Shown here piece by piece: positions 55,238 to 63,907 of a DNA stretch of 64,000 nt (the first letter of the stretch is position 1; every line of letters starts with the position of its first letter). A program made the translations under genes and the position numbers. The stretch covers positions 2,542,001-2,606,000 of the forward strand of contig NZ_CP151792.1 of the NCBI RefSeq assembly GCF_038446525.1, written 5' to 3'. The notes beneath the pieces were generated by a model. It made no database searches, was not told the origin of the DNA, and saw only the letters and a list, made by a program, of their open reading frames with translations. The DNA comes from Methanolobus sp. ZRKC5 (lineage in GTDB: Archaea; Halobacteriota; Methanosarcinia; Methanosarcinales; Methanosarcinaceae).

Positions 55238-56559
55238 AAACTATCAACAAGGATCATATAGATATCCATTACATTGGTGCCTGTGGGACCTGTTGCAATC
55301 AGGTCACCTGTTTCCTTAAAATAAACATAGGAATTGTTATCATAGAGCTCACGTCTTGCATCCATCTGTAGATTCTTACCCCGCTGAACAGTATCACCAT
55401 CAGCAAACGCACCAGCCTGGTCTGTAGTACCATCATTGCCATCCGTACCAGCAGCAAGGAAAAGAAGTCCTTCAAGATCTGCGACCTCTATGCCAAATGA
55501 AAGAGCCATTTCCTGACATCTTCCACCTGCTCCTTTTCCCTTCATGGTAACTGTGGTTTCACCACCTGCAAGAATACATGCCGGAAGTGGCAAAGGGGTA
55601 CCATGTAACCTTTCCTCTCTGGCAATAGCAGCGAATACTTTAGCTACCTCCTTTGCCTCACCAATGATCGATGAAGTAAGGATAATGGTATTATATCCAA
55701 GTTCAGATGCCTTCTTTTCTGCTTCCTGAAGGGCAAGGAAATTATTGCCGACCAGATAATGAGAGGCTCTTTCAAAAACAGGACCTCCTGACTTTGGAGT
55801 TTCCTCTATGACACCTTCAAGGCCATCCTCAAGTAAGCCACCCGCAGCAGGAGACAATTTGAGATCGTACCTTTCCACTATCTCATTGAACTCGTCAAAA
55901 GTGGACGTGTCAGGAACAGTGGGACCTGATGCAATAACATCCAGTGGATCCCCCACAACGTCAGAAAGAATCAGACTCACAGACTGCGAAGGATAAGCCA
56001 TTTTGGCAAGTCCACCACCTTTTATGGAACAGAGATGCTTTCTGATTGTGTTAAGCTCATCAATTGTAGCACCTGCACGCATGAGACCATCAGTAAGTTT
56101 TACAATATCAGTGATTGACACTCCTTTGCGTGGAAGAGTAATAAGAGCAGAACCACCACCTGAAATAAGGAAAAATATAAGGTCCTTCTCACCAGTCTGC
56201 TCAAGAAAGTCATGAACTGTTTTACCGGCAGCAACACTATTAGCATCAGGCATCGGATGACTTGCTTCATAAACTTTCATCTTTGCAAGGGAACCGCCAA
56301 AACCGTGTTTGGTGACAGCAATACCACCTGTCAGGGAATCTCCAAGAATGTCTTCAATAGCCTTTGACATGGAGATTGCAGCTTTCCCGAAGGCTATGGC
56401 ATATATGTTATCGTAAAGTGAAAGGTCATATGAACTGTCATTAATGATGACGGTCTCACTTTCTTTGTTCATAGCCCTGTAGACACAGGCAGATGGATCT
56501 ACTGCAGAAATTGCGTCTGATAATATAGAGTAAGCATCGTTTCTCATTTTTTCAGCCAT
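55234..56559 (-). CDS. Glycerate 2-kinase (MOFRL/GckA type)
   Basis: 441 residues. The N-terminal DUF4147 domain contains IAFGKAAISMSKAIEDILG and FFLISGGGSALITLPRKGVS, and the C-terminal MOFRL domain has CILAGGETTVTMKGKGAGGRCQEMALS and FLAAGTDGNDGTTDQAGAFAD. The enzyme phosphorylates glycerate to 2-phosphoglycerate, feeding the lower glycolytic or gluconeogenic path. Older annotations call it hydroxypyruvate reductase (TtuD). Confidence 0.92.
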   Translation of the reverse strand: MAEKMRNDAYSILSDAISAVDPSACVYRAMNKESETVIINDSSYDLSLYDNIYAIAFGKAAISMSKAIEDILGDSLTGGIAVTKHGFGGSLAKMKVYEASHPMPDANSVAAGKTVHDFLEQTGEKDLIFFLISGGGSALITLPRKGVSITDIVKLTDGLMRAGATIDELNTIRKHLCSIKGGGLAKMAYPSQSVSLILSDVVGDPLDVIASGPTVPDTSTFDEFNEIVERYDLKLSPAAGGLLEDGLEGVIEETPKSGGPVFERASHYLVGNNFLALQEAEKKASELGYNTIILTSSIIGEAKEVAKVFAAIAREERLHGTPLPLPACILAGGETTVTMKGKGAGGRCQEMALSFGIEVADLEGLLFLAAGTDGNDGTTDQAGAFADGDTVQRGKNLQMDARRELYDNNSYVYFKETGDLIATGPTGTNVMDIYMILVDSF

Positions 56560-56602
56560 ATGACATCATCCATGTTTAAAACACAATCATTAAATGACTA
56601 AT

Positions 56603-57277
56603 TCAGGAACGACTGTATAATCCAATTAGTTCCCCATAGGCAACAACGTGACCGTCCATGGCATCCTCCACAAGAGTTCTACCAGAACCACTTTCAATAT
56701 CCAGCTCCGAATCAAGTGCGTAGAATTTGAAGAAATACCTGTGGGTGCCTGAAGGAGGACATGGACCGATGTATGACACCATGTTTGCATCATTTACCCC
56801 TTCTATGCCAGGAATACTATCTTCAGCAATTATCGTTTGATATATATCCCAGACAACCCAGTGTGTAAAATTCCCAGAGGGTGCATCAGGGTCATCCATG
56901 ATCAACAAAAGAGATCCAGCATCCTCTGAAAGACCAGCAATATCCAGTGGAGGATTGATATTTTCCCCGTCGCATGTATATTTTTCAGGAATAAAAGTTC
57001 CATTTTCAAAAGCAGAACTGGATATGATCAATTCGCCCACAGGGACGTGGTTCGAACCAATTTCCTGTGGCACTGAAGAATCGTTCTCTGATCTGTTAAC
57101 ATCATACAGGTCAGGGAGCTCATCCGGCTCTTCATCTGCAGACTCAACACAACCTGAAAATGCTAAAACTGAGAATAATAGTAATACAATTGCAGATGTT
57201 GTTATTAAATGACGATAACATATGATATTATCACGAAAATATTGATATGACTTGTTGACCCCTAACATATTTCCCAC
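56603..57277 (-). CDS. PEBP/YbhB-family (Raf kinase inhibitor-like) lipoprotein
   Basis: 224 residues with a membrane segment and lipobox (VLAFSGC, about Cys43), an acidic linker, and a PEBP domain: IPEKYTCDGENINPPLDIAG, LLLIMDDPDAPSGNFTHWVVWDI and GPCPPSGTHRYFFKFYALDS. The family binds phosphorylated ligands or lipids; the role in archaea is unknown. Extracellular anchoring is inferred from the lipobox. The start could also be the ATG at 57268. Confidence 0.9.
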   Translation of the reverse strand: MGNMLGVNKSYQYFRDNIICYRHLITTSAIVLLLFSVLAFSGCVESADEEPDELPDLYDVNRSENDSSVPQEIGSNHVPVGELIISSSAFENGTFIPEKYTCDGENINPPLDIAGLSEDAGSLLLIMDDPDAPSGNFTHWVVWDIYQTIIAEDSIPGIEGVNDANMVSYIGPCPPSGTHRYFFKFYALDSELDIESGSGRTLVEDAMDGHVVAYGELIGLYSRS

Positions 57278-57386
57278 AAGTGATACACTAATTGCAGCCT
57301 ATTTATTGTTTGTGGACTAAAAAAAGTGTTAGAAAAATAGTTAATTCGAGACGCACGAACCACGGCTCCAAGGGTTACATAAAGAT

Positions 57387-57569
57387 TTATTCCTCAGGAA
57401 TTATGATCCATGCAAGTATATAGAGAAAAAGACCTGAACCATACATGAATATAGCAACAGCCCAAAGGAGTCTTATTATCACTGGATCGATGCCAAGATG
57501 ATTTCCAAGACCACCGCAGACACCTGCAATCATTCTATCTCTTCTGGAGCGTGTTAATCTATTGTTCAT
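57387..57569 (-). CDS. PspC-domain small membrane protein
   Basis: 60 residues from ATG 57569 (MNNRLTRSRRDRMIAGVCGG), with GAGGATAAT upstream. LGNHLGIDPVIIRLLWAVAIF and the hydrophobic C-terminus FLYILAWIIIPEE make up a single PspC domain with one or two helices. A longer in-frame start at 57638 has no support. It is probably membrane-stress related, though unproven here. Confidence 0.88.
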   Translation of the reverse strand: MNNRLTRSRRDRMIAGVCGGLGNHLGIDPVIIRLLWAVAIFMYGSGLFLYILAWIIIPEE

Positions 57570-57588
57570 ATTATCCTCATAATTGTTC

Positions 57589-57945
57589 TTACAGTCCACA
57601 AACCTTACAATTTGTTCCGCCACATTCAGGATTATCAAACTGCCATTTGAGACCCCATTTTTTAATACTTTGTATTATAGATAAAAATTCCTCACCACTT
57701 TCTGTAAGTGAGTATTCAGACTTGATAGGGAACACTGAGTCATCAACCTTCTTATCAACAAGACCATGTTCTTCCAGTTCTTTCAATCTTGTAGAAAGAG
57801 TCTTTGGGGTTACGTCCTGCAATTTATTTTTTAGCTCATTGAAACGTTTTTGCTTATTTTCCCCCTTGTACAACTCGTGCATAATACACAAAGACCATTT
57901 TTTGCCGACAATATCGACCGTTTTGTATATAGTACAATCTTTCAT
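57589..57945 (-). CDS. HxlR-family winged-helix regulator
   Basis: 118 residues from ATG 57945 (MKDCTIYKTVDIVGKKWSLC). The HxlR winged helix is IMHELYKGENKQKRFNELKN, KLQDVTPKTLSTRLKELEEH and GLVDKKVDDSVFPIKSEYSL. Cys4, Cys20 and the C-terminal CGGTNCKVCGL could sense redox or metal. It is divergent from the sulfite reductase gene, with 92 bp between them, and probably regulates it (inference). The upstream extension to 58203 is a shadow of the sulfite reductase gene. Confidence 0.9.
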   Translation of the reverse strand: MKDCTIYKTVDIVGKKWSLCIMHELYKGENKQKRFNELKNKLQDVTPKTLSTRLKELEEHGLVDKKVDDSVFPIKSEYSLTESGEEFLSIIQSIKKWGLKWQFDNPECGGTNCKVCGL

Positions 57946-58037
57946 AGTATCTAATAGGAAACCACCCAATATATAAGTGAGTATCCGTAATATACCTAGT
58001 ATCCAGAACATTATTTTGGAAGAAGGAGTGACTAATA
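57946..58037. promoter_or_regulatory. Divergent control region of HxlR and sulfite reductase genes
   Basis: CAATATATAAG (about 57968-57978) is a TATA box for the sulfite reductase gene. AGTATC(C/T) occurs three times (57946-57952, 57980-57986, 57998-58004), close to that box and to the HxlR start, so it is a candidate operator set. Confidence 0.5.
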
Positions 58038-58697
58038 ATGGCAAAAGATTTACTTGAAAAGGGAGCAATACTGCAGAGAGATCAGGAAACATACGCAATC
58101 GCACCACATCTACCCGGTGGAATTGTTTCTGCTGAGCATCTTGGTAAAATTGCATCTGTTGCAAAAAAGTATGGGGCTGCAACATTAAAAGTAACTTCAT
58201 CACAGAGAGTAGCTATCGTAGGATTGAAAGAAGAGGATATCGACAAAGCCTGGAAAGACCTTGGAATAAAGCCAGGTGCTGCAATCGGACTTTGTGTTAG
58301 GAGTGTTAAGATATGCCCTGGTACGACATTCTGTAAGCGTGGGCAACAGGATGCTGTAAGTCTTGGATTAAAACTTGATGAGAAATATCATGGAATGGAA
58401 CTTCCATGCAAATTCAAGATGGCTGTTTCCGGATGTATGAACTCATGCTCAGAACCTGCTATCAAAGATATCGGTGTCATGGGTGCCCCAAAAGGTTACA
58501 CTGTCATGGTTGGAGGAAATGCAGCCATCAAGCCAAGAATTGCTGATGTCATCGCAGATGAATTGAATGAGGATGAAGTACTTGCACTTGTAGACAAAAT
58601 TATCAGCTTCACTAAGACCAATGGTTCAAAACACCGTCTTAGCAGAGTAATTGATGAGATGGGAATTGACAAGTTCAAACAAGAGATCGGCTTATAA
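58038..58697 (+). CDS. Small siroheme sulfite reductase (low-molecular-weight, P590/Dsr-LP type)
   Basis: 219 residues. The N-terminal ferredoxin-like half (PHLPGGIVSAEHLGKIASVA, LKVTSSQRVAIVG) precedes the siroheme and [4Fe-4S] cysteines Cys93 and Cys99 (CPGTTFC) and Cys133 and Cys137 (CMNSC), the C-x5-C and C-x3-C pattern of sulfite and nitrite reductases. It is half the size of a full NirA/CysI, like the P590 enzyme of Methanosarcina. It would reduce sulfite to sulfide or detoxify it. The RBS is GAAGGAG. Confidence 0.92.
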   Translation: MAKDLLEKGAILQRDQETYAIAPHLPGGIVSAEHLGKIASVAKKYGAATLKVTSSQRVAIVGLKEEDIDKAWKDLGIKPGAAIGLCVRSVKICPGTTFCKRGQQDAVSLGLKLDEKYHGMELPCKFKMAVSGCMNSCSEPAIKDIGVMGAPKGYTVMVGGNAAIKPRIADVIADELNEDEVLALVDKIISFTKTNGSKHRLSRVIDEMGIDKFKQEIGL

Positions 58698-58714
58698 TCA
58701 TAAGTATTTTTTAA

Positions 58715-58730
58715 AGGGGATTTATCCCCT
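58715..58730 (+). terminator. Hairpin after the sulfite reductase gene
   Basis: AGGGGA/TCCCCT stem with loop TTTA, then a T-rich run. It may reduce expression of the downstream genes relative to the reductase. Confidence 0.55.
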
Positions 58731-58777
58731 GATTTTCTTTATTTTAAAATTATTTCTTTAAAAACGGAGTTGTTATT

Positions 58778-59119
58778 ATCGAAGATGTTAAACCTGTCAC
58801 AAAAGTTGCAGTAATAAGATGCGATATCGTTTCGGAAGCATGTCCGGGTGTCGGGTGCTTTATGGCATTCAATAAAAAGAGCATGCACTTTAGTGATTAT
58901 GACGAAAATACAGAGATGGTTGCCTTTTTCACATGTGGCGGATGTTCCGGTCGCAGAATTTATCGCCTGTTGAAATCATTGAAAAAACGGGGAGTGGACG
59001 TAATCCACCTGAGTTCCTGTATGCAAATGGAGAACTACCCGAAATGTCCGCACATCGACGAGATAAAAAGAACAGTTGAAAATGCAGGAATTAAACTTGT
59101 AGAAGGAACACATCACTAA
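58778..59119 (+). CDS. CGGC-domain protein, apparent AUC/AUU start
   Basis: 113 residues if it starts at ATC 58778 (then E-D-V-K-P-V-T-K-V-A). The conserved RCDIVSEACPGVGCFMAFNK segment lies upstream of the first ATG (58862), and no ATG, GTG or TTG is in frame before it. GGAG (58766-58769) is eight bases before ATC and five before ATT 58775. The domain has FFTCGGCSGRRIYRLLKSLK and HLSSCMQMENYPKCPHIDEIK. CGGC proteins are thought to bind metal or an iron-sulfur cluster; the role is unknown. It lies between sulfite reductase and a ferredoxin. Confidence 0.85.
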   Translation: MEDVKPVTKVAVIRCDIVSEACPGVGCFMAFNKKSMHFSDYDENTEMVAFFTCGGCSGRRIYRLLKSLKKRGVDVIHLSSCMQMENYPKCPHIDEIKRTVENAGIKLVEGTHH

Positions 59120-59136
59120 TAACAGGAGAGAAAAAC

Positions 59137-59505
59137 ATGACCAGCAGAATGATAGTAAAGATAGATGAAGAGAAATGTACCGGATGTGGAAAATGCGTAT
59201 CCCCCTGTGCTGAAGGAGCTATTCAGATAATTAACGGGAAGGCAAAGGTCGTTTCAGAAGAACTCTGTGATGGTATGGGATTCTGTATAGGAGTTTGTCC
59301 TGAAGGCGCAATAACCATTGAAAAAAGAGAAGCTGTCCCCTTTGACCTAAGGAAAGCCGAATCACAGCCAAAGAAGACAGATGTCTCAATCCAGTGTTTC
59401 AGTTGCGGCTGCGGTGAGAATAACAATTATCTGATGCCTGTAAGACACAATATGGAAAGTCTCTGGGTTTGCACAAGATGTCTTCCTAAACTTATCCACG
59501 GATGA
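59137..59505 (+). CDS. 2[4Fe-4S] ferredoxin with a cysteine-rich tail
   Basis: 122 residues. The two cluster motifs are CTGCGKCVSPC and CDGMGFCIGVCP. The second one has Gly-Met in place of the usual second Cys spacing (C-D-G-M-G-F-C), so the second cluster may be incomplete. A C-terminal extension carries CFSCGCG and CTRC, a possible zinc or additional iron site. It is likely the electron donor to the sulfite reductase. Confidence 0.88.
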   Translation: MTSRMIVKIDEEKCTGCGKCVSPCAEGAIQIINGKAKVVSEELCDGMGFCIGVCPEGAITIEKREAVPFDLRKAESQPKKTDVSIQCFSCGCGENNNYLMPVRHNMESLWVCTRCLPKLIHG

Positions 59506-59509
59506 AAGA

Positions 59510-60490
59510 ATGGTAGTTGAGATTGGGCTTAGCAAGGATGCGGACTATCTCTGCGACTATACTTTTAATTTTTACTGGCACAACAAAAGTCTTGAGCCCG
59601 ACTCACTGATACCACATCAAAATGGCACTAAACTGACTTACAGAGACCTTGTCAACGAACTTAAGTCAGGTGGTGAAGTTCATATCAAAGGTAATGTGGC
59701 AAAGAACTTTGCCTACAGCCTGGGTGCGGACCTGAAACACTTCGGAGGAAGCGGGAAAGCTGAAAATACCGGCAGGATATTCATTCAGGGAGATGTCGGC
59801 CCTGAAGCTGGTATGGGTATGGTTGCCGGAGCCCTGTATATCAAAGGTAACATTGAATACCCAATTGGGAACATAGTGGAACTTGAATCCGACATTCAGG
59901 ATTATCGAAAATTCCGCTCGATCACAGATATTCTCTGTAACGGTATTAAAGAAGACAGACTCATAGATAACGACTATAGTGAAAATGGAAGAATACTGAC
60001 CCTTAAAGATGGAATTCCCAGAGGCACTGTTGCTGCAAGATGTTCGTGTGAGTCAAAGGTGATAATCGAAGGTGATGCCTACAACGGAACAGGTATGCTG
60101 ACGACAAAAGCTACTGTGATCGTGAATGGTAATGCAGGCATGAACACAGGTTCACATCTTAACGGAGGAACTGTTGTGGTCCATGGAGACGTTGGAGAGT
60201 TTGCCGGTGCTTATATGAAAGATGGGAAACTCGTGTTCCAGAGTGCTAAAGGTTTCATTGGTGCTGCAATGGAAGGTGGCTCTATCTATTCAAAAAGTAA
60301 GGCAAATACAAGTCCTCCTGCTGCAAAGTCCAGAATGAAAGGAGAGGACAGCGCACTCATAAGAGAGCTAATGGATGCCGGAAGAGTTGAGTCAATGCTC
60401 TATAACAAGTACGAGCCAGAGAAGGAAAAAGAGAAATATGTGGAAGTCCACATGCGTGACGGATCAATAGTTATGCGTAAGATCAAATGA
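59510..60490 (+). CDS. GXGXG (GltB C-terminal/FwdC-like) domain protein
   Basis: 326 residues dominated by a right-handed parallel beta-helix of GXGXG repeats: VHIKGNVAKNFAYSLGADLK, RIFIQGDVGPEAGMGMVAGA, KVIIEGDAYNGTGMLTTKAT and TVVVHGDVGEFAGAYMKDGK. The domain is shared with glutamate synthase alpha and formylmethanofuran dehydrogenase subunit C. It is the last gene of the sulfite reductase cluster. Its stop is two bases from the stop of the convergent histidine kinase gene. The role is unknown; it may be a structural or electron-transfer partner. Confidence 0.87.
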   Translation: MVVEIGLSKDADYLCDYTFNFYWHNKSLEPDSLIPHQNGTKLTYRDLVNELKSGGEVHIKGNVAKNFAYSLGADLKHFGGSGKAENTGRIFIQGDVGPEAGMGMVAGALYIKGNIEYPIGNIVELESDIQDYRKFRSITDILCNGIKEDRLIDNDYSENGRILTLKDGIPRGTVAARCSCESKVIIEGDAYNGTGMLTTKATVIVNGNAGMNTGSHLNGGTVVVHGDVGEFAGAYMKDGKLVFQSAKGFIGAAMEGGSIYSKSKANTSPPAAKSRMKGEDSALIRELMDAGRVESMLYNKYEPEKEKEKYVEVHMRDGSIVMRKIK

Positions 60491-60492
60491 CC

Positions 60493-62178
60493 TTATGCCT
60501 TATCCAGCATTACCCAGAAAACAGAACCCTTGCCACGTGGATTATCTTCTACACCAACAGTACCCTTGTGAATATCAACTATCCTTTTTACAATAGCAAG
60601 ACCAAGACCTGTTCCTTTTATTCCTTTTTTGTCAGCTCTTTTGAATCTCTCAAAAATATATGGCTTGAATTCATCTGGAATTCCATCTCCTTCATCGATT
60701 ACCATTATTTTCCAGCTATTGTTAATATCAACAATTTCTAATTTGACCGTACTGCCTGATGGACCATATTTGAGAGCATTGGATATCAGATTGGAAAAGA
60801 CATCCTCCATTACATCGTTAATTCTGGAAGGATACGTACCTTTGGTATCAAAGTCAAGCGTAACATCTTTATTTGCAAATTCAGAGGAAAAACTGTCTGC
60901 AACCTGCAATAATAAGAAACCGATATCCTTTGTTTCAAATTCCATCTCTTCATATGATTCAAGTTTGGCAAGTTTGGCAGCAGAACCTATCATCAAGATC
61001 AAATGATCGGTGTGTTCGTTGATCAATTTGAGTGTTTCTTTTTTCTCAGTATCTGTCTCGTTAGTGTACAAAACATCGGTAAAACCTTTGATAATACTCG
61101 CCGGACTTAACAGATCATGCCTCATGATATCGGTGAAGAGATCCTTTAGTTTATTTGAAGTCTCAAGCTTCGATTTTTTTACCTTTTCCACCGTTAAACG
61201 TGAATGTACCTCTATAATAATGAATAACATCAAAATAAGAACCAAGCCATACCAGTGTTGCACCAGTACATCCATAAGAGAGACCACACCATAATCAACG
61301 TAAGGGCCCATCCTGAGCTCCCGCATCAGTTCATCTATAGAACTATAATCAGCTGGAACTGACCAGCCATTTGAAGCAAGAGCAATAGCAGGTGTACTAT
61401 TAGGAGCAATCTTCAAAAGAGCAATGGAAACTTCTTTTGAAATATTGTCAGGTGTAGAGCTTGTCTTTGCAAATGCCCAGTCGGGATAAATATCTGTACT
61501 TACCAGGAAAGGATAATCATCATATTCCTTTTGATCCAGGACTTTGACATCTTCAACATTGATCTTGCCTTCAAGCACCATTTTTTCAAGAGTACCCGCC
61601 CTTACCGTACCGGCATCCACATCACCATTGACAATTGCAAAGACAACATTATCATGCGTATGGCCATATTTTAATTCGCCAAGGTCTTTTCTGTAATCAA
61701 TTTCATTGCGCTGCAATTCTCCCATTGCAGCCAGAAATCCTCCAAAAGACCATTCACTTACTGCCATGAAGGATCTTCCTTTCAGATCCCGTACATAATT
61801 AATATCATCTCTGTTAGCATTGGCAATAATCAGGCTTCCCACATCTGAATATGAAGAGTTGTTCCATACAGGATGGAAAGTTGCTATCCTGCTGGCCCCA
61901 TAACTGCGCTCCATTTCCACATAAAGCATGGGATTTGCATAGAAAAAATCAACATCATCATTGCTTACAGTAAGGATAAAATCATCATAATCCAAAGGTA
62001 CAATTTCAAAACTTGAATTCGGAATGTTGAGTGAGAGATAATTCGCAGTTGGAGTCCATAACTCCATTGAATTTTCCTTGTCTCCATAAACAGAAAGCAC
62101 ACCAATCCTGTAAGAGTTGGGTTCACAATTTATCACAGGAACAAGAATTGTATTGATAATAAGTAAAAGCAATATCAT
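60493..62178 (-). CDS. PhnD-type ligand-binding sensor histidine kinase (TtrS-like)
   Basis: 561 residues. An N-terminal signal or anchor helix (1-18) precedes an extracytoplasmic PhnD/ABC-substrate-like domain (about 22-300): YRIGVLSVYGDKENSMELWT, FFYANPMLYVEMERSYGASR and ASNGWSVPADYSSIDELMRE. A membrane helix (about 308-330) follows, then HisKA with IMRHDLLSPASIIKGFTD and HATPase_c with NLISNALKYGPSGSTV, IDEGDGIPDEF and KGTGLGLAIVKR. The layout matches TtrS, the tetrathionate sensor, and its position opposite a sulfite reductase cluster suggests a sulfur oxyanion signal (inference). Confidence 0.9.
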   Translation of the reverse strand: MILLLLIINTILVPVINCEPNSYRIGVLSVYGDKENSMELWTPTANYLSLNIPNSSFEIVPLDYDDFILTVSNDDVDFFYANPMLYVEMERSYGASRIATFHPVWNNSSYSDVGSLIIANANRDDINYVRDLKGRSFMAVSEWSFGGFLAAMGELQRNEIDYRKDLGELKYGHTHDNVVFAIVNGDVDAGTVRAGTLEKMVLEGKINVEDVKVLDQKEYDDYPFLVSTDIYPDWAFAKTSSTPDNISKEVSIALLKIAPNSTPAIALASNGWSVPADYSSIDELMRELRMGPYVDYGVVSLMDVLVQHWYGLVLILMLFIIIEVHSRLTVEKVKKSKLETSNKLKDLFTDIMRHDLLSPASIIKGFTDVLYTNETDTEKKETLKLINEHTDHLILMIGSAAKLAKLESYEEMEFETKDIGFLLLQVADSFSSEFANKDVTLDFDTKGTYPSRINDVMEDVFSNLISNALKYGPSGSTVKLEIVDINNSWKIMVIDEGDGIPDEFKPYIFERFKRADKKGIKGTGLGLAIVKRIVDIHKGTVGVEDNPRGKGSVFWVMLDKA

Positions 62179-62306
62179 CCTGACAAATGAACCTGATAAT
62201 TCCTTATTAATTAAGACCCCCCCCGGGAAGATTCAAAAGCGTCTATGGCCGCGAACATATTTATGGATATTGGAATGTTCTTTTGGTTTCAATAAAATAA
62301 TGTCAA

Positions 62307-63746
62307 TTATTTTACCTCAATGAACTTCAAAAGATTTGTGCCACCTGGCTTTCCATGACCTGACACTTGTCCCTGGGTGAGAATTACCATATCTCCCGAA
62401 TCCACAATACTTGCTTTATTCAGAGCATCCATGACTGTTTCCTCCCAATCATCAACTTTCTGACGGGTAAGCACCGGATATACCGCATATTGCATTGCAA
62501 GTTGCTCACATGTCAGAGGATAGCGACTAAACCCAAGTATCCAGATATCAGGCCTGAATCTTGAGATATGCCGGGGAGTCTTTCCAGAAACCGTGGGAGT
62601 AATAACATAACGTACAGGCAGACTGCGAAGTGCATCATTCACCTGTATTGATATCATATCCTCTACACTCGGATTCATCCTCTGGATGGCCTTTTTCATC
62701 ATTTCAAGGCCTATTGTCGTATGATCTCTCCATTTTTCTGTGGATTTGGCAATCCTAGCCATCATCCTTACAGTTTCTACCGGATATTTTCCTACGGCAG
62801 TCTCTGCAGAAAGCATGATTGCATCTGTCCCATCTATTATCGCATTTGCCACATCTGTGGCTTCAGCCCTTGTAGGTCGGATATTGCCTGTCATTGATTC
62901 GAGCATCTGCGTCGCAGTTATTACAGGAGTGCTCATGAGGTTAGCCTTATGAATAATGTTCTTTTGCACGATAGGAACATCCTGTATTGGAATCTCAACG
63001 CCAAGGTCACCACGGGCTATCATTATGGCGTTGCTCTCTTTGATAATTGAGTCTATATTCTCTACAGCCCTTTCCCTTTCAATCTTTGAAACTATGAACA
63101 CGTCTTTGCCCTTGCTTTTCGCATAGTTTCGAACCTCAAGGACATCCTCTTTTGATTCTATGAAAGAAAGACAGAATATACTCAAGCCTTCCTCAAATCC
63201 AAAATCAACTATCTCCAGATCTCTTCCGGTTATCGGGTTGATAAATAACCGGGAACCTGGTAAATTGATGCCTTTTTTAGAGAAAAGAGGACCACCAATA
63301 ACAACATCACAATAGATATCCTCTCCTTCGATGCGTGTACAATCAAGCTGTATGAAGCCATCGTTCAAATAAATAGGACTGCCTGGGGTCACACTGTCTG
63401 TAATCTGTTTGTACTGAACAGGGATCAATGAATCCTTACCGAGAACTTCACGTGAAGTAAGAACAACCTGTTGTCCTTTTTCCAGCATCATTGGCTCATT
63501 CTGGATGACGCCTACCCTTATCTTTGGACCAGGAAGGTCTGCCATTATAGCCACTACTCTGTTGAGTTCTTTGGCAATGGCACGTATTCTTTTGATAATA
63601 GTACGATGGTTATCCATATCACCATGAGAAAAATTCAAGCGGGCTACATTCATTCCCTGAATGATAAGTTCCCGGAGTACTTCCTCAGAAGAAGAAGCCG
63701 GGCCAATAGTGCATACGATCTTTGTTTTATGATCAGGCAAATCCAT
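62307..63746 (-). CDS. pyk: Pyruvate kinase
   Basis: 479 residues from ATG 63746 (MDLPDHKTKIVCTIGPASSS), with AAGGTGGGA upstream; GTG 63758 would sit inside the RBS. Active-site motifs are MNVARLNFSHGD, MADLPGPKIRVG, IFCLSFIESKED, IMIARGDLGVEIP and MLESMTGNIRPTRAEATDVA. The enzyme makes pyruvate and ATP from phosphoenolpyruvate. The ATP-binding C-terminal domain is complete (VILTQGQVSGHGKPGGTNLL), without the extra PEP-synthase-like domain. Confidence 0.95.
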   Translation of the reverse strand: MDLPDHKTKIVCTIGPASSSEEVLRELIIQGMNVARLNFSHGDMDNHRTIIKRIRAIAKELNRVVAIMADLPGPKIRVGVIQNEPMMLEKGQQVVLTSREVLGKDSLIPVQYKQITDSVTPGSPIYLNDGFIQLDCTRIEGEDIYCDVVIGGPLFSKKGINLPGSRLFINPITGRDLEIVDFGFEEGLSIFCLSFIESKEDVLEVRNYAKSKGKDVFIVSKIERERAVENIDSIIKESNAIMIARGDLGVEIPIQDVPIVQKNIIHKANLMSTPVITATQMLESMTGNIRPTRAEATDVANAIIDGTDAIMLSAETAVGKYPVETVRMMARIAKSTEKWRDHTTIGLEMMKKAIQRMNPSVEDMISIQVNDALRSLPVRYVITPTVSGKTPRHISRFRPDIWILGFSRYPLTCEQLAMQYAVYPVLTRQKVDDWEETVMDALNKASIVDSGDMVILTQGQVSGHGKPGGTNLLKFIEVK

Positions 63747-63907
63747 ACTTGTTCCCACCTTTGAAGATTAGCAGCAATTTATTCTGTATTCCTTTATGGA
63801 ACTGATTGAATTAAGGCTTATTCAGAAGTATTCAAGTCACTATATATATGATACATCGTTAAAAAATGTTAAGAATAAGATAATCCAATGTATAAATGGG
63901 GTTTATT

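Noticed and set aside
57946-58203. Longer start for the HxlR gene (58203)
   Set aside because: The extension is the antisense of the sulfite reductase gene and has no family similarity; ATG 57945 gives the usual HxlR length.
62217-62224. C8 homopolymer upstream of the PhnD-type kinase
   Set aside because: It is intergenic and lies outside any reading frame, so a phase-variation role is not supported.
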